A stretch of 64,000 nt of DNA from Diphasiastrum complanatum (GCA_029204225.1 CM055095.1:43489184-43553183); one strand, 5' to 3'; shown: positions 1 through 11,090, counted from the first letter of the stretch. Notes: a model not told the origin generated them from the sequence alone. Program-made: numbers and translations.

Positions 1-1980
1 AACACGGACACGCCTCAACAAAATGGAGTCGCGGAAAGAAAGAACCGGTCTATAGTGGAAATTGCGACGAGTATGCTCAAGAGTAAAGACCTACAAAGAT
101 TGTAGAGAATTGGACTCCAGAGGAAGCTTACATGGGTCGAAAACCAGATGTAAGTCATCTGAGAGTGTTTGGTAGTATTGCTTATGCTCACATACCTAAG
201 GATTCCAGGAGCAAATTGGATATTCCTTGGATATGATAGTCAAGAGAAGGGATACAAGTTGTATGACTTGGAGGGTAAGAAAGTCATCATAAGTAGGGAT
301 GTAATCTTTGATGAGGAGGCAACTCATAAAGATACAGAGATACCTTATGATAGGAATCAAGATGGAGGAATCCCTATATTGAATGACGAGTTATTACAGG
401 AGCCTGAATTGACACATGTATCGCCTGCGCCAATCCAAGTACCTAGAGTGACCTTGGTTGAGAAAGGAAAGAGGAAGGAGAGATCAAGTATATGGGATAT
501 TTTTTCACCTCCTACTTCACTAGGCAGGAAGCATCCTACATCAGAAGATAGAAGATTGCCTAGATGTTACTATAAAACTATCAAGGATAGTGTCATTATG
601 GAACTAGGAGATCGGCTAGGCTTGAAAAGCAACAGGAAGATCAGGATCGACAAGAGGATCGACAAGAAGATCATCATGAAGATCAAGATTGACAAGAAGA
701 TCATCACGAAGATGGGGATGTACATTTTGCATATATGGCCACAATATTGGAAACCAAGGATCCATCTACTTTCAGAGAGGCTGAAAAAGAGTATTTGGAA
801 GAAAGCTATGGATGAGGAGTACGACTCAATCATGAAGAACAAGACTTGGAGACTTGTTTGATTACCTACAGGTAAAAAGGCCATTGGATGCAAGTGGGTC
901 TATAGAACTAAGTACAAATCAGATGGTTCTATAGATAAACATAAGGCAAAATTGGTGGCAAAAGGTCATGCTCAATAGGAAGGGATTGACTATGAAGAAA
1001 CTTTTGCACCAATTGCTAAGTCTACTACTATAGAGTGCATTTTTGAATGGATTTCTAGAGGAGGATGTCTACATGGAGTAGCCAGATAAATACATAGTAG
1101 CAGGACATGAAGACAAGGTTTGCAAGTTGGACAAGGCAATATATGGACTTAAGCAGGCACCTAGGGCGTGGTACACAAGGATTGACACATGCTTTGAGGA
1201 GCTTGGCTTTCAGAGGAGTAGTTCGGAGCATACACTTTATGTTTTGATTAGGGATGTTCATATTGTGATTGTAGTGATGTATGTGGATGATCTTGTTATT
1301 ACAGGATTAGATCATGGTGTGATTCAGGTTATCAAGAAAGATCTCTCATCGAAGTTTGACATGAAAGATCTTGGTTCACTACAATATTTTCTTGGGATTG
1401 AGGTATGGAGAGTAGCACAGGGGTTATTTATTTCTCAATCTAAGTATCCTCATGAACTCCTTGAAAAGTTCATTGTTGGAAGCTTAATCTATCTAACTAC
1501 GATGAGACCAGATATTGCTTATGTTGTGAGTATGGTTAGTCAGTTTATGGCTAAGTCTAAGCAGATTCATTGGAGAGCTGCTAAGCGAATATTCAGATAT
1601 ATCCAGGGTACATTGAGTTTTGGTATTCTCTATGGGAGACAGGATGATTTGAAGTTCCAGGGATATGTGGCCGCTGATTGGGCTGGAGATGTGGAAGACC
1701 GAAGATCTACTACAGGGTATGCTTTTAGTCTTGGGTTTGTTGCTATCTCTTCAAAGAAGCAGCATACTATTGATTATCATCCACAGAGGCAGAATACCAA
1801 GCTACTACGAGTGCGGCAAGTGGCACATTGAAGTACAACAATACTTCATCAGAGAGAAGATTCAGAGTGGTGGAGCTTATCTATTGTCCTACGGAAGAGC
1901 AAGTTGCAGATACCTTTACCAAAGGACTTGGCAAAGAAAAATTTCAGAAGTTTAGGGAACTTCTAGGAGTAATAGATAAC
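1..1980 (+). pseudogene. Copia pol remnant (integrase, RT, RNase H)
   Basis: The first codons give the copia integrase motif TPQQNGVAERKNR. A following open stretch (169-861) holds the integrase C-terminal region (GYDSQEKGYKLYD, then VIISRDVIFDE) and a basic linker. Reverse transcriptase begins at about 880 (KAIGCKWVYRTKYKSDGS) and continues from 1127 with YGLKQAPRAW and the catalytic YVDD box at about 1280. From about 1480 come the RT end and RNase H (SLIYLTTMRPDIAY, then ADWAGDVEDRRSTTGY). Stops at 976-978 and 1079-1081 and frameshifts near 860 and 1830 break the frame. Both stops sit where copia proteins usually carry glutamine. Confidence 0.9.
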
Positions 1981-2360
1981 AAAGTAAACATTAAGGAGGA
2001 GTGTTAGGAATTAATGTTTATTTGGTACCCCTTAGTGTGAGTTTGGCCATGCCTGTGTGCTATTATAGGGGCCATTACGATCTATAGTAAATTCGTTTTT
2101 TATTGCTTATGCATGTAGGTGGGCACACTACTATTAGATTAGGACTTATTTTATTACTTAGAAATACATCTTGGGTCTTTACCCAATATAGGTAGTAATT
2201 AACTAGTTACTGACCTCAGAATTTGCAAGTATATGTTTGTGCAAGACAACATTGCAAGTGGAAATCCATGGAGAAGTCTCTTCTAGAGTGGCCAACGATT
2301 TTTGTCATGCAATCGTGGTGGATGATCAGGAAAAAACATCTACAATCTTGTCTTCTTTTT
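1..2360 (+). mobile_element. Ty1/copia LTR retrotransposon, 3' part
   Basis: The 3' part of a copia element enters from the left edge. Domains run in copia order: integrase end, reverse transcriptase, RNase H. A purine-rich stretch at about 1993-2001 is followed by TGTTAGGAATTAATG at 2002, a normal LTR start. The right LTR edge is not clear; 2360 is an estimate. The 5' half, including gag and protease, lies outside the window. Several stops and frameshifts show that it is inactive. Confidence 0.85.
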
Positions 2361-2559
2361 GCAATTACTAGAACTCATAATGAAAGTCATGTTTAAGTAA
2401 ATGAGAGGAAGTAATTAAATGAGAGAGAAGAGGTTTCTGAATGATCTTAAAGTTCATCATCTGAAATTTTTCCAAACAATTTACCTTTTGGTCTTGTCCT
2501 TGTTATATTGAGCATGGTATAGAGATAACATTTGATAGTCAATTAAAGAAGATGAAGAG
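2361..2559. other. Short spacer between retrotransposons
   Basis: I see no coding or RNA feature. It may hold the end of the copia LTR or the start of the degraded gypsy element. Confidence 0.4.
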
Positions 2560-3700
2560 GGTAAAAAACGACTTACTGAATACGTAGAGAAGGTTGGATT
2601 GAATCTAGTACTTCTTCTTTGAAACACCTATTTCATTGGTACAAAAGAAGGATGGGCCCGTTCACTTCCGTGTGGATTGCAGGGGGCCTTAATAAAATCA
2701 CCATAAGAGATTCTTATCCTATTCCTATGATTGATGACTTGATTGACATGATGAAGGGTGCTTGTTACTTCGTCAAGATAGACCTGAGAAGTGGTACCAT
2801 CAAATTCGTATCAAAGGAAGAGGATGTTACTTCTTTAAGATGGCCTTGAGAAGTGGATACCATCAAGTGGATGTTCATAACAAAACTTTTAAGACATGGT
2901 ATGGACATATGCTAACAAATGCGCTACGGATGACGAATGATATCTTTTGGCCATACTTTGAGAAGTTTTTGGTTATATATTTGGATGATAAACTTATTTT
3001 AGTAAGCCGTTGTGCGAGCGTATGTCACATTTGTGAACACTGTTGCAGGTCTTATCAGCTACAAATTGTATGCTAAGAAAGAAATCCAAGTTCGGGAGGT
3101 AGAATAGTTGGGCCATTTGATCTCTAAGAATGAAGTGTACATGGATCCATGGCAAGTGGACGTGATTTCAATCGGCCTACACTTTGCACTACTCGAGAGG
3201 TAAAGTCATTCCTTGGGTTGCTGAGGACGGGAGCAAGAGGCTTTAGATGGACTCAAGCATGCAAGTGCTACTTTGCCCTAATGTTGCAAATAGTGGATCC
3301 AAATGCACCATTAACTATGGAAAAAAACGTGTAACATAGATGTGGGTGTTGTGTTAAAAGCTAGGGTGGGTGACCTAGGGCCTTTTTGAGTAAGATATAT
3401 GATAGGTTGTAAATGAATTGGCCAACTCGTGATAAAGAGTTGTTTGCAATTATTTATGCTCTGAGGGCTTGGCAACACTACTTGTATGATGCTGTGTTCT
3501 TTTTTTTCCATTGATCATTAGACTTTAAAGTTTCTGTGCCATCCATCAGATTGAAGGATTGAAAAGGTTGTTGGGTGGAGCTTATTCAAAACTTTCATAT
3601 GTGAAATAAGTATAAACCTGGTAGCCATAATAAGGTGGCGGATGCCTTGTCTCAAATATGCAATTCATTGATATATCTGGACATAAGGAGTGAGACCTTC
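2560..3700 (+). pseudogene. Ty3/gypsy pol remnant (RT and RNase H)
   Basis: Heavily broken gypsy polymerase. At 2690-2850 the frame shows DSYPIPMIDDLIDMM and FVKIDLRSG, typical of gypsy RT. The next frame (2840-3000) contains LRSGYHQVDV and the catalytic YLDD (about 2976-2990). RNase H follows as RDKELFAIIYALRAWQHYL at about 3430-3490. A later RNase H segment, GSHNKVADALSQI, lies near 3620-3660. At least four frameshifts and a TAG at 3105-3107 are present. The LRSGYHQ region appears twice with different frames, perhaps a small duplication. No LTRs were found. Confidence 0.8.
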
Positions 3701-3785
3701 TTGATCAGATCATGGAAGCCTATCCCAGGGATGAATATGCCATCAAGCTTTCCAAGGTTACATGCCGGTTCGAATTGGCCAACCG

Positions 3786-3793
3786 ATTCGAAC
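3786..3793. repeat. Left target duplication of hAT-like element
   Basis: The 8 bases attcgaac directly precede the left terminal repeat. They match attcgaat after the right terminal repeat (4523-4530) at 7 of 8 positions. An 8-bp duplication is the hAT signature. Confidence 0.7.
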
Positions 3794-4522
3794 CATAGTT
3801 GCACAGAATCGCGTTTCTGGGAGGAGACATTTCGGAAACCGCGTTTTTTGAGAAACGCGTTTCTCCTCCCAGAATCGCAAAAAAAAAAAAAAAAAAAAAA
3901 AAGTTATTATTATTTTTTTTTTTTGGAAAAATAGCTTATGGCTGAAATTTTTTTTAAGGGATCAATGGTCAAACGAGCGTTTTGCCTCTCAGAAGTGCAG
4001 TAGATGGGGCACAAATAGATCTTATTTTCAATAGCTATTTGGTTGTTATTTGCTCTGGTTTTCAATAAATGCTTAGGGGGTTCAGGGGGCGGTAGCCCCC
4101 CGGTGGGGAGTTTGTGGGGCAACGCCCCTTAACGGCAGGGTCCGGGGGCTGCCGGTAGACCCCGGCCCCGACGGTAAGGCCTCTTCATGACTTGGCCTTC
4201 CACTCCTTGAGTGAAAACACACTTACTGGGACCATCTGTGATCGACACAGACATGCTAGAGGTCAGTTTTGAATTTTTATCCTTGACAGAACCCAACATG
4301 GATTAATGCACCTGAACTGGACCATCCTGCACCCGAAACAGTCGGCAAATTACACGATAATTATGCTCTTAATTAGAGCTTTCATTTGATACCCATATTG
4401 CCCAAACAAAAAACCCAATTTTTTTTTTTAAAAAAAACGTTTCTGGAATTTTTTCAAAAATTTCCGAAACGCGTTTCTGAACGCGATTCTGAAACGCGTT
4501 TCAAAAACGCAGTGCAACTATG
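3794..4522. mobile_element. Non-autonomous hAT-like element, 729 bp
   Basis: Terminal inverted repeats begin CATAGTTGCAC at the left and end GTGCAACTATG at the right, a perfect 11-bp match. They are flanked by near-identical 8-bp duplications. Beyond the tips both ends carry palindromes built on GAAACGCGTTTC. The middle (4070-4190) is GC-rich and full of small inverted repeats such as GGGGGCGGTAGCCCCC, beside poly(A) and poly(T) runs. There is no transposase ORF, so it must have been moved in trans, perhaps by an enzyme like that at 20583-22507, whose TIRs also contain the GTTGCA core. Confidence 0.8.
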
Positions 4523-4925
4523 ATTCGAATCGAGCTAGCTCGGTTTGAATTGGGAAAAGGTTCTTGTTTTCTTTTTTTTTTGTTTATTTTCCTACTGGGG
4601 GGATTTTATTTGAATTTTGTGGCATGTGGGGACTAGTAACTTAGTATCAAAGTTGCAAGCCATGATCCGGAACGCGTTCCGGATTGCGTTCCGGGAATTC
4701 CCATTAGGGTTTCTCGGAATTTTTTAAATTTTTTTTTTTTTTAATGCCAATATGGGTATCAAATGAAAGGTTTTTTCAAGGGCAATTCATTTATCAAGTT
4801 TGCCATCAATTTTAGGACCATTGTCGTCCATTAACTTATTTTTCACTGTTATATCATTTTGTACACTTACCAGTATTGTGTGAAATGAAATCATGTGCAA
4901 AGCAAAGCATTGAGAGCATATTGAA

Positions 4926-4929
<4 letters not shown>

Positions 4930-4968
<39 letters not shown>
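4930..4968. repeat. (CT)n microsatellite, left of LINE stub
   Basis: About 39 bases of uninterrupted CT/TC. It directly precedes a short LINE 3' end and looks like part of the target into which that copy inserted. Confidence 0.95.
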
Positions 4969-4969
<1 letters not shown>

Positions 4970-5073
4970 GTAAATAAGTCCGTATGCGGACAATGCTCCT
5001 CACCTTTTGTACTCTCTTTTGTCTTATGTACCTTTGGGTACCAAAAGGCGTTAATAATAATAATTCTAATTCT

Positions 5074-5076
<3 letters not shown>
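4969..5076 (+). mobile_element. 5'-truncated LINE 3'-end stub
   Basis: About 108 bases match the 3' ends at 11341-11397, 11481-11578 and 24716-24790. The shared order is gtcttat, a 5-bp hairpin (here GTACC-tttg-GGTAC, 5028-5041), a short spacer, GTTAATAA, then a CT tract. The spacer here is extended by taat/attct repeats before the CT run. It has no coding content and is bounded on both sides by (CT)n. Confidence 0.75.

Positions 5077-5159
<83 letters not shown>
5077..5159. repeat. (CT)n microsatellite, tail of LINE stub
   Basis: About 83 bases of CT directly after the LINE 3' stub. Read in reverse it gives an open frame of repeated Arg-Glu, which is not a gene. Confidence 0.95.
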
Positions 5160-5162
<3 letters not shown>

Positions 5163-5317
5163 AAGTTTGTAGAAATTAGCATGTATTAAAAAATTTGAAA
5201 TTTTTTTCGCGTTCCGGGATAGCTTTTTTTGGTCCCGAAACGCGAGCGATCCGGAACGTGCGATTCGGATCGAAATCCTTTTGGATCGCGATTCGCTGCA
5301 ACTCAGCAAGTTAGTAT

Positions 5318-5650
5318 TAAGTAAGTTCTAACATTAAATAGGTTACATTGGAAGTCATCGAGATGAGCGTTACTGTTTGAGTCTTGACAAATGAGCAATT
5401 CTCTAATAGTAACTTCTATAGGGTTCCAAACCTCTAGTATGATGAGCATTCTCCACTTTTAATTCCACATGTTTTTCAAGATCCAAATAGCTCTCCAATC
5501 TGTTCCCACTCTGCTTTTGAGTGCAGGTTGGTAGTCTTCATCGCTTCGTTCTAACTTCTTCCACTGCATAAGTTCTCATGGATAATCGTCTTTTTGCACA
5601 TGCCACATCTTTGAAACAAGATGGTAGCCTTTGAATCCTAGTTGGAAGGA
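5318..5650. other. Unannotated spacer
   Basis: AT-rich DNA with no recognisable domain, repeat or RNA gene. Confidence 0.4.
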
Positions 5651-6058
5651 ACATCTAATGCAAGCCATGAGTTTAGATAGTTCTCTAAATGCAGAACATG
5701 CAGTAGCCCGAATCCTTTCCTTCTTAGGAAAATATCCCCAAACACTAGATATATTTGTCAGCTTTCTTCATAGGGTGCCTAAGCAGTGATAGAGTTTGCA
5801 TTGGACCACATATATTTGAGTGAACAACATCTAGAATATCTTTTGAGCAATCTTTGTCAGCATCCTTGTCTACAGTCTCTGTCAGCTATCATGAACAGAA
5901 AGCATTTGGGGTATACATGGAAGAAAGATCCAACTAGGCACCCTATGACAAATATATCTAGTGTTTGGGGTTATTTTTCTTAGAAGGAAAGAATTTTGGC
6001 TACTGCATGCTGTGCATTTGGGGAACTATCTAAACTCATAGCTTGCATTAGATGTGTC
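5651..6058. repeat. Large foldback (inverted repeat)
   Basis: The left arm, about 5651-5780, is the inverted copy of about 5934-6058, with a spacer of about 150 bases. Shared blocks include catctaatgcaagc, gagtttagatagtt, gcagtagcc, ctttccttct, ccaaacactagatatattt and catagggtgccta. A few small indels interrupt them. It has no coding content. It could be a foldback or MITE-type element, or a locus giving long hairpin RNA. No clear target duplication was found. Confidence 0.8.
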
Positions 6059-6992
6059 ACAATATGCTTAGGGTATATAGAGAGATTAGGTAGTCCTGTT
6101 GCTTGGTGTCCCTTGTTAGAAATAAATGACTATGCTAAAGTTAATCCATAGGTTACTTTGACCCAAAAGGTTGAGATTTGTGTAACCATGGGTATTTAGT
6201 TATTTAGGCCATGTTAAGTTTGTCTTAACTTCAGTTGGACCCAATTTTGGTCATGTAGTGACTCGTGGGTCCTTAGGGGTCTAATTTTGTTTAGGGGCCC
6301 TATCTTGACTTTTGGGGGTGCCCTACATTTAGTAAGTGGTTAAGCTTAGGGTTTGTTGGCACTTGGCCACATCCAGGTAGAGTACTTGTATGCTCATTGT
6401 GTATACCATGTTTACATTTTGCTAAGCATTGTTCTCCATTTTTTTGCTTGCATTACTGCTTTCTCTCTCTCCTTGAGGGCGCCTATCCTCTTCCCTCATT
6501 TGTTTTGTGGAGATTGTTTGATAGTTAGATCTTGGTGCCTTGGCTCTTGTTTTCCTTCATCCCTCTTGGATGGACATGCAAAAATCTTTTCCCCACCTTG
6601 AATCATGAACTAATTTCAAAATCTCCTTGTATTATGTCATAGATTCAACTTTCAAGATTGAGGACTCTCATGAGCATTGAGTCATCCAAGGTAAAAGGTT
6701 TGAATAGGTTTCAGAATTTTTTAATAGGGTTGCAAGACATGAGAGTCAAGTTGCGACAACATCTTCGAGTAGAGTCTCTTGACACGTCACACCACTTGGC
6801 ATTGACCAGCATCGGTGAAGCAAAAAGCATTAGTTGTCAGGACTCAGACTTAAGTTGAAACTTGAAACTTGATTGATCATTGTAGTCATCCATAACTAGT
6901 CTACAACTTACCAGCCAGGTTAAAGGTTTATAGGGAGGTAGCTTTTAGTAAGTACTAAGTAGTAAGTTGTAACTATGCACTTGCAACTTTAG

Positions 6993-6993
<1 letters not shown>
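6059..6993. other. Unannotated spacer
   Basis: AT-rich sequence with short open frames (for example 6353-6601 and 6658-6858) that resemble nothing known to me and have no conserved neighbours. I see no reliable gene here. Confidence 0.4.

Positions 6994-7047
<54 letters not shown>
6994..7047. repeat. (CT)n microsatellite at LINE A 5' end
   Basis: About 54 bases of CT. LINE A sequence begins at the very next base. No LINE tail precedes this tract, so it probably existed before the insertion. Confidence 0.95.
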
Positions 7048-7049
<2 letters not shown>

Positions 7050-7865
7050 GCTCGCCACGCCACTCCGGAGAACATCTCCTCCTTAAATGAATACATCTCT
7101 AAGCAATTTGCAAATGTTCTCTCTCAACTTACTGAACTACGTGCGGATCTGCTTACAAAGGCTGCCAAGATTGGTGCCCAGTAGGCTGAAATCACTTCTC
7201 TTCGTGCGGAGCTTGGTGCTTTGTAGGGCAACACAAGTAAAGTTGAGGATGCTAAAGCTTCTATCGGTAAGATCCACCACCTTGAGCGCCAATTTCATGA
7301 CACTATTGAGAGTGCTAGTCGCATCCATGTGCTTGAACAATGTCTTCATGAAACTGTGGAACATGTCCAGAAGATCCCTCCTCTTGAGAAAGAGGTCCGT
7401 GAGACCACATCATGGACTTCTACATTTAAATCCTCCACCGCCACTCCATCTTCTGCAAGCCCCTCCTTGGACTCCACGGTACAAGGCGTCCTGGCAGAAC
7501 AACAACGCCGAGATGGTAAGAAGTTAAAATTGCGGTTGCGGGGTCTTCCTACCGAGGGTACAACATTGCATCAGGTTACATCTTTGTTTACATCGCGCAT
7601 GGGACTATCTCTTCCAGGCATCCAGTACGCTTGGCAACTCAAGACTGATCCCAAGGTTTTATTTGTCAAATTCAAAACTCTGCAAGACTGGCAGGCGGTT
7701 CTTCGGGCGCGTCGCACTCTCCGCGTCTCTCACGTTTACGTTGATGATGATCTTACTCACTGCCAATGGTTACAGCGCAAATCCATCATTCAAGAAGCAA
7801 GGGCAAAACAACAGCGGGTGGTCTTCACAAATGGCAGCCCGCGCTTTTTCTCTGAGAAGCAATAA
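7050..7865 (+). pseudogene. LINE A ORF1 (coiled coil plus RRM-like)
   Basis: One frame runs from the CT tract to the stop at 7863-7865, broken only by TAG at 7182-7184 and 7224-7226. The first 120 residues are heptad-like and rich in Leu, Glu and Lys, consistent with a coiled coil. After a Ser/Thr/Pro linker comes an RRM-like section (KLKLRLRGLPTEG, then DPKVLFVKFKTLQDWQAVL). A basic C-terminal part follows (KRSIIQEARAKQQRVVF-like). This is the architecture of L1-type ORF1 RNA chaperones. The open part without stops is 7329-7865. Confidence 0.7.
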
Positions 7866-7899
7866 GAAGTTGGGGTATTCGGGCGTGGGAGCAGCCCGA

Positions 7900-8436
7900 T
7901 AACCCCTGCCAGCGTCACTTTTGGTTTTTGGAACTACGGCAACCTCTCTATATCTTCTACGGCTGTGGACCTAGATCAATATCTGCGCTCGGGGCATGTT
8001 TTCTTCTTTGTTGAGACACATGAATCTCCTACTCACCCACTCCCACCTATCTCTGGTTACCAGTGGCTCTCAGCCCCCCGTTCTATGCTTCAGGGCCATC
8101 TTCTTTGTGCTTCTGGAGGTGTGGTGTGTCTGTATCAATCTCTCCATACTCCTTTTGTTCGCATGCTTTCTTCGGACAGTTATGGTAGATTCTTGTGGCT
8201 TTCTCTCAGTGCTTGTTTTTTTGGGATTGGATAGAGATTTGTATGTCGCAGTCTGCTACTTTGCTCCTCAGACTTCGGTGTTTACGGATTTGGGAGGAGA
8301 TCCATTTCAGACCCTTGCCGATGATATTGCTCGCCTTTCCATACGTGGTTACATCTTGCTTGTTGGAGACTTTAATGCTCGCACAAGTACCAGCCAAACA
8401 CACTTTTATGAGGAGCCAATCAGAGGTGTCGTTTGA
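7900..8436 (+). pseudogene. LINE A ORF2 endonuclease, N-terminal part
   Basis: An apurinic-type endonuclease read in two frames. The first (7965-8234) gives HVFFFVETHESPTHP and a typical core. After a frameshift near 8230 the second gives DLYVAVCYFAPQTS, then ILLVGDFNAR at about 8350-8390. GDFNAR is the metal-binding motif of this family. The domain stops at 8436, where unrelated sequence starts. The endonuclease C-terminal third (the SDH motif) is not found. Confidence 0.7.
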
Positions 8437-8463
8437 AAGTTCCGTGGTCTGGCATGGAGATGG

Positions 8464-8760
8464 TCGGTTGAGATGGTGAGGAACCCCGTCGGTCGAGATT
8501 GGACCCAGAACCGTCGGTCGAGATCTGATCGAAACCCGTCGGTCGAGATCTGACGCGAACCCGTCGGTCGAGATCTGACGCGAACCCGTCGGTCGAGATT
8601 TGAAAAAAAAGCGTCGGTTGAGAGTTGAAAAAAAGCTTCGGTTGAGATTTGAAAAAAAAAGCGTCGGTTGAGCAAAGCGTCGGTTGAGATATGAAGGAAA
8701 GCGTCGGCTGAGATATGAAGGAAAGCGTCGGCTGAGATATGAAGGAAATGGAGCGTGACG
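8464..8760. repeat. Minisatellite, about 12 units of 24-26 bp
   Basis: Tandem units share the core CGTCGGTYGAGAT. The variable halves shift along the array from tgacgcgaacc through tgaaaaaaaag to atgaaggaaag. Both strands are open across parts of it because unit length is often near 24 or 25. I treat those frames as artefacts. It lies exactly where LINE A loses its RT domain. Confidence 0.9.
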
Positions 8761-10130
8761 GGGCGGCTGAAGGAGTGTAGTTGATGGGTGTGGGCTCTGG
8801 TTTTGCAGTTTGATACTAAAGCAAGTCTGATCACAAATGGATTGGCCAGCAGTGCATTTGTGTTTGCAGTTGTTGTGGCTTGCTGGTTGGTTTGCAGGTT
8901 CAGGTGCAAGCAAGTTGGTTTTCAGACGGATTTGCAAGCAAGTCTATTTGCCTGTGGTTGTTGTTTCTTGCAGGTCATTTTGCAGGTAGGGTAGTTCGTT
9001 TGCAAGGTAGACTGCAGATGAGAGCTGTTATGGATCTGTTCAAGAACACTGTTGCAGTAGGTATGGGTTTATGAGGTGTGGAGTTCAAGCAGCAACAGTG
9101 CCAAATGTTGATAGGTTCTCTGTCTTAGAATCTGTTAACTAGTCCTTCTTTGTTTCTTTCTTCTTCTGCCTATCAGCAGAGACTGTGGGCACTTCTTGAG
9201 ATTACCTTTCTTGTTTTAAGGCCCAGATCAGGCAGAAGGGACTGAATATCGATGTAGTATTGTCCTGCCTGTCAGAGGACATCCGGATGGGTCACTCTTG
9301 AACTGAATGCACATGCATAATCAACCAAAATGCAAGCCAATGCGTTCAACAAATGATCTACGTTACTGCTCAGTTGAACAATGATGGATTCCTACTTCTA
9401 CTTTGCTGCAAAATGAACTAAAATCAGATCCTACACTACTCTACTTGCATAAACTGACAAAACAAGAAACAAGAACTAATCTACAGCATGTTAGAAGTCC
9501 AAGAATCAAGAAACCAACCAGTCTTTTGATTCTTGGACATCCCAAGAACATCAAGAACTAGAATGTTAGAGAATATGCAAGATTTATGCCACATTTCTAG
9601 CCTATCTACTTTACTTGAATGCTGGCTCCTACATTAATCCACAAGAAAACATGAATCTAATCCACAACTAGGAAAGCAAGAAAACTAATCCACTCTAAAT
9701 CCACAACCACACACAATATGAATGGAAAGGCATGATCATAGGGGCATCACTCAAGAAAACCATCATGATCAAGGAGCTCAATGGATGCATCTAACTCATG
9801 GAGGCTCTTCTCATTTTAGCATGGAGTTGATACAATACACAAAAAGCTCCTCTTCACAAAGAGGGAGTCTCTTAAATAAGCAAGAGAGCTCCTTAGGTGG
9901 CATCCTAGTGGAATTTCCACATTTCACAAATTACAAGTGGAATAATGCTCTCCACTAGAGGTCACCATCAAAAGGTGGCTCACTCTACTTTCTTTAAGAG
10001 GGGTCTACTTGCATTTATTACATTTGCCTAGAAATACTAGCTCCTACATGGTCATTCCATCTTTCGGGATTCACCATGAGGCTTACACAGTTCTTGCTTG
10101 TCATTACTACTAGTATTCCTCGGCTCTCAT
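8761..10130. other. Unidentified DNA inside LINE A
   Basis: No recognised domain. 8770-9080 is rich in GTTTGCAGG/CAAGCAAG motifs. 9290-10050 is AT-rich with short repeats of caagaa and ccacaa. With the minisatellite it forms the block between the endonuclease and the post-RT part of the LINE, so it is either an insertion or a replacement of the RT core. Confidence 0.4.
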
Positions 10131-11090
10131 ACTCGGCTCTCAGTCTTCGTTCGTCTCATCTTCTCAGAGACCTCCTCGGTCTAAGGTGAGAGGTGCTCTT
10201 GAGTTGCTCTGTTCGAGTATCTTGGGGATTCGTCAGAATCAGCCAACAGTGTGGTTCCGAGATTTGGCTACTGGGTCTTTCTCTCCGGGATTGGGCAGCT
10301 ATTTCTCGTATTCAAATGAATATGTTGTCAGGCATGATTCGGGCCAAGTCGACTACGCCACATGATATTCTTTGCGCGGAGTTTGCCACCCCTCCCATCA
10401 TTCTCGAGGGGTTTTTTCATATCATACGCCTTCTTCAGCGCATTCAGCATATTCACTCTTCCCACCCGGATAGATATATTGCAGCCGTGCTTTGCTCTTC
10501 TTCTGCTCTTGCTGCTTCCAATACCAATTTCATGGTACAAGCCGGTGGTGGATTTACTACGTTCTTTGGACATCTCTGTCATGGACCTTCCATCGGGCAC
10601 TAATCGGTATATTTGCTGCCAGCTCTTTTGCCATTACATACAACACACATGGGGACCCAACTCAGCTTTCCGACCGCGCCACATTTATTACCAGACACAC
10701 TTTCTTTCCCTTGATCCAGCCGGTTTACCTCTGCTCCCGCTGTATCTCTCATAGTCACTCTCATACGCCTTGCGTTACCGCATTGGACAGCTACGCACCT
10801 TTTCCCATCAGCTTGTTGTTGAGACTGGTCACTGCTGGCGTATCCTGCGTGAGCATAGATTATGTCGCCTCTGTTCTATCCGCTAGCTTGAAGATGAGGC
10901 ATACTTCTTACTTCGATGCCCAGTTTATTATGAGATCTATGGTCGATATTATTGTCTTTATCGGGATGGTCCACATACACTTACCAGTTTTTTCTCTTAT
11001 CCTGATGCTCAGTGTTTGGGGCTTCTTATCCGTGAGATGCTTTTACTTCGTTAGTCACTTTTGCCTCTGCACGATCATATCGGCATAGAC
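10130..11090 (+). pseudogene. LINE A ORF2 post-RT and C-terminal region
   Basis: The first frame (10193-10603) gives EIWLLGLSLRDWAAISRIQ and RAKSTTPHDILCAEF, a thumb/connection region seen after the polymerase in many LINEs. It is also found in the minus-strand copy at 27190-27480. The frame then shifts to YYQTHFLSLDPAGLPLLP (about 10690), GQLRTFSHQLVVETG and a cysteine/histidine cluster ending RCPVYYEIYGRYYCLYRD. That part parallels 13030-13400 in copy B. Several frameshifts are present. Confidence 0.75.

Larger units (their letters stand above)
4648..5307. mobile_element. Second non-autonomous hAT-like element
   Basis: The left end reads CAAAGTTGCAAGCC and the right end, inverted, has GAGTTGCAG. 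GGAACGCGTTCC palindromes are subterminal on the left, and related ccggaacg and cccgaaacgcg blocks lie on the right. Flanks aacttagtat (4638-4647) and aagttagtat (5308-5317) match at 9 of 10 positions. The right tip is offset by about 3 bp, so the exact ends are uncertain. The interior has been invaded by a LINE 3' stub with CT tracts on both sides. Confidence 0.55.

Noticed and set aside
4854..5309. Minus-strand open frame of 151 codons rich in Arg-Glu
   Set aside because: It is the translation of CT/GA microsatellites around a LINE stub; no protein.
8206..8937. Minus-strand open frame of 243 codons with repeated RRF/STDG units
   Set aside because: Produced by the minisatellite at 8464-8760, antisense to the LINE endonuclease.
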